From: DIGJ01 sp036658435
Lineage (GTDB): Bacteria > Bacillota > Clostridia > Lachnospirales > Lachnospiraceae
DNA length: 25,487 bases
Direction of reading: 5' to 3'
Assembly (NCBI GenBank): GCA_036658435.1
Contig: JAVXEO010000031.1
Span: 1-25,487 of the forward strand
A program made the position numbers and the translations under genes. How positions within the stretch are numbered: position 1 is the first letter of the stretch; each line of letters starts with the position of its first letter. Shown here piece by piece: positions 14,847-22,968 of this stretch. The notes below the pieces were generated by a model, which worked only from the letters and a program-made list of their open reading frames with translations, searched no databases and was not told where the DNA came from.

Positions 14847-16193
14847 ATGGAAACAAAAAAGAAGAGTAGTATATTTGAGTTAAACGGAGTTCCGGGATTA
14901 AAAGAAGCAATGCCATTAGCCTTGCAGCATGTGGTAGCTATGATCGTTGGCTGTGTTACGCCGGCAATTATTGTTGCAGGAGCGGTGGAAAACGGAGGAC
15001 TTAAGGATGAAGAAAAAGTTATATTGATTCAGGCAGCCCTGGTGATTTCAGCCTTATCCACCTTGCTGCAGTTATTTCCAATCGGGAAGAATTGGAAGAT
15101 TGGTTTTGGATCAGGACTTCCGGTTATTATGGGTGTGAGTTTTGCATATGTACCAAGTATGCAGGCAATAGCGGAAGGGTATGGAGTGGCTACAATACTA
15201 GGTTCCCAGATTGTAGGCGGGTGTGTTGCCATCATTATGGGATTACTTGTAAAGAAAATCCGTATATTTTTCCCACCTCTTATAACAGGAACCGTAGTAT
15301 TTACCATTGGTCTTTCTTTATATCCTACGGCGATTAATTATATGGCAGGCGGTGTTGGAAGCGCAGACTATGGTTCGTGGAAAAACTGGTTAATTGCCAT
15401 ATTTACGTTGGCAATGGTAACGACACTGAATCATTTTGGAAAAGGAATTTGGAAGCTTTCCTCTATTCTGATAGGTATTATAGCCGGTTATATTGCATCT
15501 GCTTTCTTCGGAATGATTCATTTTGAAAGTGTTGCAGCAGCAAAGGTCATTCAATTACCACAATTGATGCATTTTGGCATTAACTTTGAAATATCGGCCT
15601 GCGTTGCAATTGGTATTTTATTTGCCATTAATTCCATTCAGGCAATCGGTGACTATTCCGCAACTACCATTGGTGGATTGAATCGGACTCCCACCGATAA
15701 AGAATTACAAAATGGTATTGTAGGATATGGAGTTACCAACATTATTGGAGCTTTCTTTGGTGGACTTCCTACGGCTACCTATAGTCAAAATGTGGGTATT
15801 GTTACCACGACGAAAGTTATTAATCGCTGTGTGCTTGGATTGGCAGCCTTAATTTTAGGCTTAGCGGGAATTATTCCTAAGTTTTCAGCATTATTAACAA
15901 CGATTCCCCAATGCGTTCTGGGAGGAGCAACCGTATCGGTTTTTGCATCCATTGCCATGACGGGAATGAAGTTAGTGGCATCTGCAAAAATGGATTATCG
16001 GAATTCTTCTATTGTTGGTCTTTCCGCGGCATTAGGAATGGGAATTTCTCAGGCAACGGCAGCCTTGGCAACCTTTCCTGACTGGGTAACTACAATTTTT
16101 GGGAAATCACCGGTGGTGTTGGCTACCTTGGTTGCAGTGCTGTTAAATATTATACTGCCAAAAGGAAAAGAAATGGATGAAAGCCTAAAATAG
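14847..16193 (+). CDS. Xanthine/uracil permease (NCS2 family)
   Basis: I chose ATG 14847, after GAGGAAGGGG, over an upstream in-frame GTG at 14814. The 448-residue product has about 12-14 membrane segments. The NCS2/NAT signature is clear: QNVGIVTTTK at residues 314-323, preceded by the IQAIGDYSATT segment with its conserved acidic residue, and an early QHVVAMIVG stretch. It should import a nucleobase, most likely xanthine or uric acid, with protons; UraA-type uracil transport cannot be excluded by eye. It is monocistronic: its own promoter lies upstream and a terminator directly downstream. No purine genes lie next to it. Confidence 0.9.
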   Translation: METKKKSSIFELNGVPGLKEAMPLALQHVVAMIVGCVTPAIIVAGAVENGGLKDEEKVILIQAALVISALSTLLQLFPIGKNWKIGFGSGLPVIMGVSFAYVPSMQAIAEGYGVATILGSQIVGGCVAIIMGLLVKKIRIFFPPLITGTVVFTIGLSLYPTAINYMAGGVGSADYGSWKNWLIAIFTLAMVTTLNHFGKGIWKLSSILIGIIAGYIASAFFGMIHFESVAAAKVIQLPQLMHFGINFEISACVAIGILFAINSIQAIGDYSATTIGGLNRTPTDKELQNGIVGYGVTNIIGAFFGGLPTATYSQNVGIVTTTKVINRCVLGLAALILGLAGIIPKFSALLTTIPQCVLGGATVSVFASIAMTGMKLVASAKMDYRNSSIVGLSAALGMGISQATAALATFPDWVTTIFGKSPVVLATLVAVLLNIILPKGKEMDESLK

Positions 16194-16197
16194 ATTT

Positions 16198-16237
16198 AAT
16201 AGCTGCTGCCCTTAAAAGAGGTAACAGCTATTTTTAT
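16198..16237 (+). terminator. Intrinsic terminator of the NCS2 permease gene
   Basis: AATAGCTG (16198-16205) pairs with CAGCTATT (16225-16232), extended inward by a CC/GG pair, followed by TTTTT. It starts five bases after the stop codon. Confidence 0.8.
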
Positions 16238-16290
16238 TACATAGGATTTTCTTTTAATTTAATAAATTTTTGAAAGGAGAAGTACTTAAA

Positions 16291-17499
16291 ATGGGAATGA
16301 ATAGTACACCAACTGCAGAACGAGTTCATATTGGAATCTTTGGTAAAAGAAATGCGGGGAAATCAAGTATTATTAATGCAATTACCGGACAGAATTTGTC
16401 TATTGTTTCAGATATAAAAGGAACAACAACGGATCCGGTGTCCAAAGCAATGGAGCTGCTACCCTTGGGACCGGTTGTTATGATTGATACACCGGGAATT
16501 GATGATTTCGGTGAATTGGGAGGCTTACGGGTAAAAAAAAGTTATCAGGTTTTAAATAAGGTGGACATTGCTGTTCTGGTTATGGATGGAACCGAGAATA
16601 TTTCAAAAGAGGAGGAAGGTTTGCTCTGCCGAATCCGAGAAAAAGAAATTCCTTATATTGTGGTGATAAATAAGTCGGATCAGATTACAAAGGAAGAAAG
16701 GGCTAAAAAGGCAGAAGATGGGTTTATTTGGGTGAGTGCAAAAACCGGAGAGAACATTCATGAATTAAAGGAACGCATTGGAAAATTGGCTCCTACTGAG
16801 GAGATAAAAGGAAAAATTGTAGGCGATTTCATTCACCCCGGTGATTTTATTGTATTGGTAGTTCCCATTGATAAAGCAGCACCAAAAGGAAGACTTATTT
16901 TACCACAACAGCAAACCATACGGGATATTTTAGAAACAGGAGCCGCTTCCATTGTCATAAGAGAGAGTGAATTGGAAGATACATTATGCAGTTTGGGAAA
17001 AAAACCGGCAATGGTAATCACAGACAGCCAGGTATTTAAACAGGTTGCAAAGGAAATACCGAAGGATATTTTTTTAACATCCTTTTCTATTTTATTTGCA
17101 AGATATAAGGGAAATCTTTTAGAAATGGTAAAGGGAGTAAAGACATTGGAAAAACTTCAAGATGGAGATACCATCTTGATTTCAGAGGGATGCACACATC
17201 ATAGGCAGTGCAATGACATTGGAACGGTAAAAATCCCAAAATGGATAAGCCAATATACAGGAAAAGATATTAAATTTGAATTTTCCAGTGGAATAGAATT
17301 TCCGGAAGATTTGAATCCCTATCAACTGGTTGTACACTGCGGCGGATGTACTCTAAATGAAAGGGAAGTAAAGTACAGAATGAAGTGTGCAAAAGATCAA
17401 AAAGTTCCCATAACGAATTATGGAATTTTAATTGCCTTTATAAATGGAATTTTAAAAAGAAGTGTAGAAATGTTTCCGGAAATCGTTCAAGAACTGTAA
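16291..17499 (+). CDS. hydF: [FeFe] hydrogenase H-cluster maturation GTPase HydF
   Basis: ATG 16291 is supported by AAAGGAG 11 bases before it. The 402-residue protein has three parts. The N-terminal GTPase has P-loop GKRNAGKSS (18-26), TTT (45-47), DTPG (66-69) and NKSD (127-130). A dimerisation domain follows. The C-terminal cluster domain has CTHHRQC from Cys301 and HCGGC with Cys350 and Cys353, matching the three-Cys [4Fe-4S] site of HydF. HydF is the scaffold on which HydE and HydG build the di-iron subcluster before transfer to the hydrogenase. It is alone here; hydE, hydG and the hydrogenase must lie elsewhere. Its position directly before rnf fits hydrogen and ferredoxin metabolism. 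Confidence 0.95.
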   Translation: MGMNSTPTAERVHIGIFGKRNAGKSSIINAITGQNLSIVSDIKGTTTDPVSKAMELLPLGPVVMIDTPGIDDFGELGGLRVKKSYQVLNKVDIAVLVMDGTENISKEEEGLLCRIREKEIPYIVVINKSDQITKEERAKKAEDGFIWVSAKTGENIHELKERIGKLAPTEEIKGKIVGDFIHPGDFIVLVVPIDKAAPKGRLILPQQQTIRDILETGAASIVIRESELEDTLCSLGKKPAMVITDSQVFKQVAKEIPKDIFLTSFSILFARYKGNLLEMVKGVKTLEKLQDGDTILISEGCTHHRQCNDIGTVKIPKWISQYTGKDIKFEFSSGIEFPEDLNPYQLVVHCGGCTLNEREVKYRMKCAKDQKVPITNYGILIAFINGILKRSVEMFPEIVQEL

Positions 17500-17524
17500 C
17501 ATCTTGATAATAAATTAACTAAAC

Positions 17525-17553
17525 TTGCTATGCCCATACTTTTCAGTTAAAAT
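17525..17553 (+). promoter_or_regulatory. Candidate promoter of the rnf operon
   Basis: TTGCTA (17525-17530), 17 bp, TAAAAT (17548-17553), 46 bp upstream of rnfC and 25 bp after the hydF stop. No Rex-type operator was recognised; read-through from hydF is also possible because no terminator separates them. Confidence 0.45.
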
Positions 17554-17599
17554 AATAAAGGCATATATTTTGGTTTAAAAATGTAAAGGAGGAAATAAA

Positions 17600-18919
17600 A
17601 TGACCGTAGGAACATTTAAAGGTGGCACCCATCCTTTTGAGGGGAAAAATTTGTCGAAGGATTTGCCAACTAAGGTTGTTTTACCAAAGGGGGAGCTTGT
17701 ATACCCTATGGCACAACACATTGGTGCACCTGCAAAACCAATGGTTTCAATAGGAGATAAAGTTTTGGTAGGACAGAAGATTGCGGCTGTACAGGGCTTT
17801 GTATCGGCGAATATCTGCTGCTCTGTATCAGGAACGGTAAAAGGAATTGAGCAAAGACGAACGGTTTCGGGCAGTATGTCAGAGTCTATAATAATTGAAA
17901 ATGATAATGCATATACACCAATAGCAGAACTGGGAAGAAAAAGAAAGGCGGAACAACTGTCAAAAGAAGAAATTCGTGACATAGTGAAAGAAGCCGGTAT
18001 TGTGGGGATGGGTGGAGCCGGATTTCCGACACATATTAAATTAACACCCAAAGAGGACAGCAGCATTGATTATATTTTGGTAAATGGTGCAGAATGCGAA
18101 CCTTATTTAACTTCGGATTATCGCATGATGTTGGAAGAACCTGAAAAAATTGTCGGGGGACTTCGGGTAATATTAAGACTATTTGAAAAGGCAAAAGGAC
18201 TTATCTGTATAGAAGACAATAAGCCGGAAGCCATTTCTAAATTACGGGAACTGGTAAAAAATGAAAGCCAAATGGAGATAAAGATATTAAAAACCAAGTA
18301 TCCACAAGGGGCAGAACGCCAGGTGATTTATGCGGCAACCGGAAGAAAAATTAATTCCTCCATGCTGCCTTCAGACGTTGGCTGCATTGTGAATAATATA
18401 GATACGGTAATTGCGGTATATATGGCAGTATGTGAAACAACACCATTAATTCGACGCATTGTAACGGTAACCGGTGATGCCATTAAAACACCTCAGAATT
18501 TCAATGTAAAGACGGGAACCAATTATGCAGAATTATTGGAAGAGGCAGGTGGCCTCATATCCCAACCGGAGAAAATCGTATCCGGAGGACCAATGATGGG
18601 TATGGCCCTATTTGATTTAAATATTCCGGTTACGAAGACATCTTCTGCTTTATTGTGTCTAACACACGACGAGGCAGCAGAACAGGAACCAACTGCCTGC
18701 ATCCGCTGCGGACGCTGTGTAGAAGTGTGTCCCAGCCGGTTGATTCCACAAAAAATGCTAAGCTATGCAGAAGCATTTGATGACGAAGGCTTTCAAAAGA
18801 TTTACGGAATGGAATGTTATGAGTGCGGAAGCTGTACGTATGTATGTCCTACAAAACGTAGATTAACCCAGGCATTTAAACAGACAAGAAGAAGCATTAT
18901 GGCTAATAAAAAGAAATAG
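17600..18919 (+). CDS. rnfC: Rnf complex subunit RnfC (NADH-binding)
   Basis: The 439-residue protein starts after AAAGGAGG. It has an N-terminal barrel/sandwich domain, a NuoF-like Rossmann domain with GMGGAGFPTH (136-145) and NGAECEPYLTSD (162-173) for FMN and NAD(H), a SLBB-like region, and two 4Fe-4S motifs, CIRCGRCVEVCP (367-378) and CYECGSCTYVCP (406-417). It is the cytoplasmic subunit where electrons from ferredoxin reduce NAD+. It lacks the long C-terminal repeat tail of proteobacterial RnfC, as is normal in clostridia. It leads the operon; rnfD follows after 12 bp. Confidence 0.96.
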   Translation: MTVGTFKGGTHPFEGKNLSKDLPTKVVLPKGELVYPMAQHIGAPAKPMVSIGDKVLVGQKIAAVQGFVSANICCSVSGTVKGIEQRRTVSGSMSESIIIENDNAYTPIAELGRKRKAEQLSKEEIRDIVKEAGIVGMGGAGFPTHIKLTPKEDSSIDYILVNGAECEPYLTSDYRMMLEEPEKIVGGLRVILRLFEKAKGLICIEDNKPEAISKLRELVKNESQMEIKILKTKYPQGAERQVIYAATGRKINSSMLPSDVGCIVNNIDTVIAVYMAVCETTPLIRRIVTVTGDAIKTPQNFNVKTGTNYAELLEEAGGLISQPEKIVSGGPMMGMALFDLNIPVTKTSSALLCLTHDEAAEQEPTACIRCGRCVEVCPSRLIPQKMLSYAEAFDDEGFQKIYGMECYECGSCTYVCPTKRRLTQAFKQTRRSIMANKKK

Positions 18920-18931
18920 GAGGGAAAAACA

Positions 18932-19912
18932 GTGGATAATTTATTGAATGTATCTGCATCCCCTCATGTGAGAAGTACGGATTCAACAAAATCCATAATG
19001 AGAGATGTAGCAATTGCCATGATTCCAACCACCATATTTGGTATTTATAACTTTGGAATTCATGCATTATTGGTAATATTAACGTGCGTAACAACCTGTG
19101 TGCTTTCAGAATACATATTTGAAAAGGGTATGCACAGACCCATTACAACAGCGGATTACAGTGCCGTTGTAACAGGACTGATTTTAGCATTGAATCTTCC
19201 GGCATCTGCCCCTTTATGGATGGCGATTATGGGAAGTGTATTTGCTATTATCATAGTCAAACAGATCTTTGGAGGTCTGGGTCAAAACTTTATGAACCCG
19301 GCATTGGCAGCAAGATGCTTTCTTATGATTTCATTTACCGCAAGAATGACTAATTTTGTAGTAGAGCCGGCCAGTTCATATTTAAGTGGAGCCATGGCAG
19401 TAGATGGATTTTCCGGAGCAACGCCACTGGCAGCAGCAAAGGCCGGCGAAGGGGTAGATTTATTAAGCATGCTGATTGGTGGAACGGCAGGAACCATTGG
19501 AGAAACCAGTGCGGTTTGTCTTTTAATCGGGGCAGCTTATCTTTTACTTAAGAAGGTGATTACACCTAGAATTCCACTTATTTATATTGGAACTATGCTT
19601 CTATTTGCTTTAATTTTTGGAGGGCATGGGCTTGATTTTCATTATCTGGGAGCACAGCTTCTTGGAGGCGGACTTATTTTTGGTGCCTTCTTTATGGCAA
19701 CGGATTATGTAACGAGTCCAATTACCCCTATGGGACAAGTGATTTTTGCAATAACCATTGGTATTTTAACCGGTATTTTCCGTATTTTTGGAGGATCTGC
19801 CGAGGGCGTTTCTTATGCCATTATTATTGGAAACTTGTTGGTACCCTTGATTGAAAAAGTGACGATTCCGGTACCATTTGGAAAGGAGGGCAAACAAAAT
19901 GGAAAAGAGTAA
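18932..19912 (+). CDS. rnfD: Rnf complex subunit RnfD (covalent FMN, membrane)
   Basis: A GTG start at 18932 is supported by AGGAGGG seven bases upstream. The 326-residue protein has about nine or ten membrane segments. The covalent flavin site is seen as FSGATPL, with Thr164 the expected FMN-threonine attachment. The N-terminal SASPHVRS segment and the GGLGQNFMNPALAAR stretch are typical of RnfD/NqrB. It carries electrons across the membrane together with RnfG and is part of the ion-pumping core. It overlaps rnfG by 14 bp, so translation is coupled. Confidence 0.95.
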   Translation: MDNLLNVSASPHVRSTDSTKSIMRDVAIAMIPTTIFGIYNFGIHALLVILTCVTTCVLSEYIFEKGMHRPITTADYSAVVTGLILALNLPASAPLWMAIMGSVFAIIIVKQIFGGLGQNFMNPALAARCFLMISFTARMTNFVVEPASSYLSGAMAVDGFSGATPLAAAKAGEGVDLLSMLIGGTAGTIGETSAVCLLIGAAYLLLKKVITPRIPLIYIGTMLLFALIFGGHGLDFHYLGAQLLGGGLIFGAFFMATDYVTSPITPMGQVIFAITIGILTGIFRIFGGSAEGVSYAIIIGNLLVPLIEKVTIPVPFGKEGKQNGKE

Positions 19913-20525
19913 GAAAAAAGATACGATGGTAGGAGATGCGCTAAAGCTATTTGTCATTACATTGATTGCAGGAACCTTGCTGGGGCTTGTATATCAGGTT
20001 ACAAAAGTGCCCATTGCAGAAGCAAAGGAACGTGCAAAACAGGAGGCCTATCAGAGGGTATTTAAGGAAGCCGCTTCTTTTGAATCAGAGGAAACACTTT
20101 TCGGAGCCATTGATAATACAACGGCAGGTGTGTTTATAAGCGAAATTTTAGTTGCAAAAGATGGGGATGGAAAAAAGATAGGATATGTTTTATCCTTTGG
20201 CTCAAAAGAAGGGTACAGCGGACAAATTGATCTTTCTATGGGAGTGGATGTAAATGGTGCAATCACAGGTCTGGAAGTTCTTTCCATGAGTGAAACAGCA
20301 GGACTTGGTGCAAATTGTACCACGGAAGAATTTAAGAAACAGTTTAACGGAATACAGTCCGGAGAAATTGTTTATACAAAGACGGGAAAGACCCAGGATA
20401 ATGAAATTGATGCCCTGAGTGGAGCAACCATTACAACAAAAGCGATAACCAATGGGGTCAACAATGCTTTGGCTTTTGTCTATAAAAATTGCGATATCGC
20501 CGGGAAAAATAGTGTAACAGAATAG
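19899..20525 (+). CDS. rnfG: Rnf complex subunit RnfG (covalent FMN)
   Basis: ATG 19899 is chosen because AAGGAGG lies ten bases before it; this gives 208 residues. One N-terminal membrane helix (about 14-36) anchors an extracytoplasmic FMN-binding domain. The flavinylation motif LSGATITTKA carries Thr177 as the expected attachment site; it is modified by ApbE, which is not encoded in this window. SMSETAGLGANC, with its G-L-G-A signature, is also present. RnfG passes electrons from the RnfA/E cluster towards RnfD on the outer face. It overlaps the end of rnfD and is followed by rnfE after 13 bp. Confidence 0.95.
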   Translation: MEKSKKKDTMVGDALKLFVITLIAGTLLGLVYQVTKVPIAEAKERAKQEAYQRVFKEAASFESEETLFGAIDNTTAGVFISEILVAKDGDGKKIGYVLSFGSKEGYSGQIDLSMGVDVNGAITGLEVLSMSETAGLGANCTTEEFKKQFNGIQSGEIVYTKTGKTQDNEIDALSGATITTKAITNGVNNALAFVYKNCDIAGKNSVTE

Positions 20526-20538
20526 GGAGGGAACGGTT

Positions 20539-21443
20539 ATGAACAAATATTTAGAACGTTTATATAACGGCATTATTAAAGAAAACCCAACCTTCGTTCT
20601 GATGCTTGGTATGTGTCCTACATTAGCGGTCACAGTTTCAGCTATGAATGGTTTGGGAATGGGATTATCTACAACAGTAGTATTGGTCTTATCGAATGCA
20701 ATGATTTCGCTGCTTCGAAAAGTAATTCCGGATAAGGTTCGAATTCCGGCATTTATTGTAATTGTAGCGTCCTTTGTAACGGTAGTACAGTTACTATTAG
20801 AGGCTTATGTTCAAGACCTTTATTCAGCTCTTGGAATTTATATCCCTTTGATTGTGGTTAACTGTATTATTCTTGGAAGAGCCGAAGCCTATGCTTCAAA
20901 AAATCCGGTGGTACTGTCTATTCTGGATGGTTTGGGAATGGGTCTTGGTTTTACAGTGGGATTAACGGTAATTGGACTTTTCCGAGAATTAATAGGAAGT
21001 GGTAAAATGTTTGGTTACGGTTTGCTGCCGGCATCCTATGAGCCGGTTACCATTTTCGTAATGGCACCGGGAGCTTTCTTTGTGCTGGCTATGCTGACGG
21101 CACTCCAGAACAAATTTAAAGCAAAAAGTGCGACCAACATAACAGGTGGCCCGGCCATTGCCTGTGGAGGTAATTGTGCGGACTGTGGGGGAAATGCCTG
21201 CGAAGCAAACCATGGCTTGCTAGAAGCAGAAAAAGCGGCAGCAAAAGCAGAAAAAATAGCGGCAGCAAAGAAAGCNNNNNNNNNNCGGCATGTGGGAAAC
21301 ATAAACCGGACATATCAATTGCGTGCGAAGAAAACAATGGCTTGCTATAAGAATAAAAAGCAAAAGAAAAAGCAGAAAAAATAGCGGCAGCAAAGAAAGC
21401 GGCAGCAGATAAAAAAAGAGATAATGAGGGAAAGGAGGACTAA
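20539..21443 (+). CDS. rnfE: Rnf complex subunit RnfE, interrupted by an assembly gap and duplicated 3' end
   Basis: The start follows AGGGAGGG. Six membrane helices are present, with the two cysteines of the RnfA/RnfE intramembrane [2Fe-2S] site: Cys26 in GMCPTL and Cys109 in VVNCIILG. After residue 195 comes a tail with Cys209, 213, 216 and 221, then a Lys/Ala/Glu-rich helix. As printed, the frame crosses ten N and ends at a spurious TAG (21382-21384). I place the true stop at TAA 21441-21443: removing 125 nt (21276-21400) brings it into frame and gives 259 residues ending NEGKED, directly before rnfA. The interruption is very likely an assembly error, not a mutation. Role: membrane electron carrier and part of the ion pump. 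Confidence 0.9.
21276..21285. other. Assembly gap (10 N)
   Basis: Ten N lie inside the 3' part of rnfE. The flanks are two copies of the same sequence, so the gap size is a scaffold placeholder and the real gap is probably zero or negative. Confidence 0.97.
21286..21400 (+). repeat. Error-rich duplicate of the rnfE 3' end (probable misassembly)
   Basis: Positions 21325-21400 match 21200-21275 at 67 of 76 sites with a constant offset of 125, and the last 33 nt (21368-21400 versus 21243-21275) are identical. Towards 21286 the match fades. All nine differences replace G or C with A or T, and the copy has a TAA in the rnfE frame. This looks like a low-quality contig end that the scaffolder failed to merge. 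Confidence 0.8.
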
Positions 21444-21446
21444 ACC

Positions 21447-22022
21447 ATGAAAGAATTGATTGTAATTTTAGTGGCATCGGCCTTAGTAAATAATGTAGTG
21501 TTAAGCCAGTTTCTTGGAATCTGCCCTTTCCTTGGAGTATCCAAAAGAGTAGAAACAGCAGCCGGTATGGGGGCAGCCGTTGTATTTGTAATTACCATTG
21601 CATCCGCGGTAACCAGTTTGATTTATACCTATATCCTGAAACGATTTGACATTACGTACCTGCAGACGATTGTATTCATCCTTGTAATTGCAGCACTGGT
21701 TCAATTCGTTGAAATGGTATTAAAGAAAATGATGCCGGCGCTTTATCAGGCACTGGGAGTATTTCTCCCATTAATTACAACAAACTGTGCAGTTTTGGGT
21801 GTTGCTCTTACCAATGTGCAAAAAGAGTATAATTTGATAGAAAGCGTTATCAATGGAGTTGGTATTTCTGTAGGATTCTTAATTGCAATTGTTATTATGG
21901 CGGGGATTCGTGAAAGAATAGAAGACAATGATATTCCCAAAGCATTTAAAGGTTCTCCAATCGTATTAATTACAGCAGGTCTTATGGCAATTGCGTTTTG
22001 TGGCTTTGCCGGACTATTATAA
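21447..22022 (+). CDS. rnfA: Rnf complex subunit RnfA
   Basis: The 191-residue protein has six membrane helices and the inverted-topology fold shared with RnfE. Its two cluster cysteines are Cys26 in LGICPFLG and Cys114 in TTNCAVLG; with the RnfE pair they bind the intramembrane [2Fe-2S] cluster seen in Rnf and Nqr structures. AAAGGAGG for this gene lies within the last codons of rnfE, and three bases separate the genes. Length and motifs are normal for the family. It is central to coupling electron transfer with Na+ or H+ export; which ion is used cannot be read reliably from sequence. Confidence 0.96.
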   Translation: MKELIVILVASALVNNVVLSQFLGICPFLGVSKRVETAAGMGAAVVFVITIASAVTSLIYTYILKRFDITYLQTIVFILVIAALVQFVEMVLKKMMPALYQALGVFLPLITTNCAVLGVALTNVQKEYNLIESVINGVGISVGFLIAIVIMAGIRERIEDNDIPKAFKGSPIVLITAGLMAIAFCGFAGLL

Positions 22023-22039
22023 AGGGAGGGCGTAAATAG

Positions 22040-22828
22040 ATGAATGGGATTTTATTAGCGGCACTTGTAATTAGTGTGACCGGACTGGCCATTGGTTTGG
22101 TTTTGGGTATTGCAGGAAAAAAGTTTGCAGTGGAAGTAGATGAAAGAGTAACCTTTGTTCGGGATGAACTACCGGGAAATAATTGTGGCGGTTGCGGTTA
22201 CGCGGGATGTGATGCCTTGGCAGAAGCTATTGTAAAAGGAGAAGCTCCGGTAAATGCTTGTCCGGTTGGCGGTGCACCCGTGGCACAGGCCGTTGGAAAA
22301 ATTATGGGAACCGATGCAAAACCAGGAGAAAAAAAGGTTGCCTTTGTAAAGTGCAATGGAACTTGTGACAAGACTACAATAAAGTATAATTATTATGGAA
22401 TACAAGATTGCAAAAAGATGGCATTGATTCCGGGTGAAGGCAATAAAGGTTGTGATTATGGATGTCTGGGATATGGCTCTTGTGTAAGAGCTTGTGCATT
22501 TGATGCCATTCACATTATAAATGGAGTTGCCGTTGTAGACAAAGAAAAATGTGTGTCTTGTGGAAAATGTGTAACAGAGTGTCCAAAGCATTTGATTGAA
22601 CTACTTCCTTATGATGCAAAACATATCGTTCAGTGTAGTTCCCATGGAAAAGGAAAAGATGTAAAGGCCGTTTGTGAAGTGGGATGTATCGGATGTGGGA
22701 TCTGTGTAAAACAGTGTGAAGCCGGTGCCATTTCCGTAGAAAACAATATAGCCTATATTGACCAGTCAAAATGTACAAAGTGTGGAAAATGCGCAGAAAA
22801 GTGTCCAGTTCACATTATAGTAGGATAA
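22040..22828 (+). CDS. rnfB: Rnf complex subunit RnfB (polyferredoxin)
   Basis: The 262-residue protein has one N-terminal membrane helix (about 5-25). Next comes a cluster domain with Cys49, 52, 57 and 74, and then four Cys-rich ferredoxin-type motifs: Cys138/142/148/152, CVSCGKCVTEC (171-181), CIGCGICVKQC (216-226) and CTKCGKCAEKC (245-255). Extra Cys residues at 105, 109, 124, 199 and 212 may belong to these clusters. It accepts electrons from reduced ferredoxin and passes them into the membrane part. The multi-cluster C-terminus is as in Acetobacterium/clostridial RnfB and longer than in proteobacteria. It is the last gene of the operon, and a strong terminator starts right after its stop. 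Confidence 0.96.
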   Translation: MNGILLAALVISVTGLAIGLVLGIAGKKFAVEVDERVTFVRDELPGNNCGGCGYAGCDALAEAIVKGEAPVNACPVGGAPVAQAVGKIMGTDAKPGEKKVAFVKCNGTCDKTTIKYNYYGIQDCKKMALIPGEGNKGCDYGCLGYGSCVRACAFDAIHIINGVAVVDKEKCVSCGKCVTECPKHLIELLPYDAKHIVQCSSHGKGKDVKAVCEVGCIGCGICVKQCEAGAISVENNIAYIDQSKCTKCGKCAEKCPVHIIVG

Positions 22829-22829
22829 A

Positions 22830-22880
22830 AAAAATACCATTTCGGATTTGTGAGAGAATAAAATCCGAAATGGTATTTTT
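22830..22880. terminator. Bidirectional intrinsic terminator between rnfB and the SDR gene
   Basis: A perfect 20-bp stem (left arm 22830-22849, right arm 22861-22880, core ACCATTTCGGATT) closes an 11-nt loop. Five T follow on the plus strand, and a run of eight T follows on the minus strand (complement of 22826-22833), so it can end both rnf and the convergent SDR transcript. Confidence 0.93.
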
Positions 22881-22964
22881 ATGTAATAGGAAAGTGCTCC
22901 TATTACATAAAAACCCTCCGCTGTGGGCGCGAGAGTCTGCTAAGCAGACTCTTTATCCTTATTT
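22876..22964 (+). repeat. Dispersed intergenic repeat, copy B (full form)
   Basis: This is the longer copy. Hairpin 1 is a perfect 16-bp inverted repeat (TTTTTATGTAATAGGA with its complement) around AAGTGC, at 22876-22913. Then comes CCTCCGCTGTGGGCGCG, then hairpin 2 (AGAGTCTGC-TAA-GCAGACTCT, 22932-22952), then TTATCCTTATTT. It shares 49 of 56 leading positions and the ACTCTTTA(C/T)CC end with copy A (10601-10673), in the same orientation. It begins in the T-tract of the rnf terminator. Confidence 0.88.
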
Positions 22965-22968
22965 GAAA

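Noticed and set aside
17575..18066. 163-residue minus-strand open frame
   Set aside because: Shadow of rnfC, whose motifs are unambiguous.
21276..21400. True tandem duplication or frameshift in rnfE
   Set aside because: The adjacent N gap, the decaying match, the uniform G/C to A/T differences and exact frame restoration on removal of 125 nt all favour an assembly artefact.
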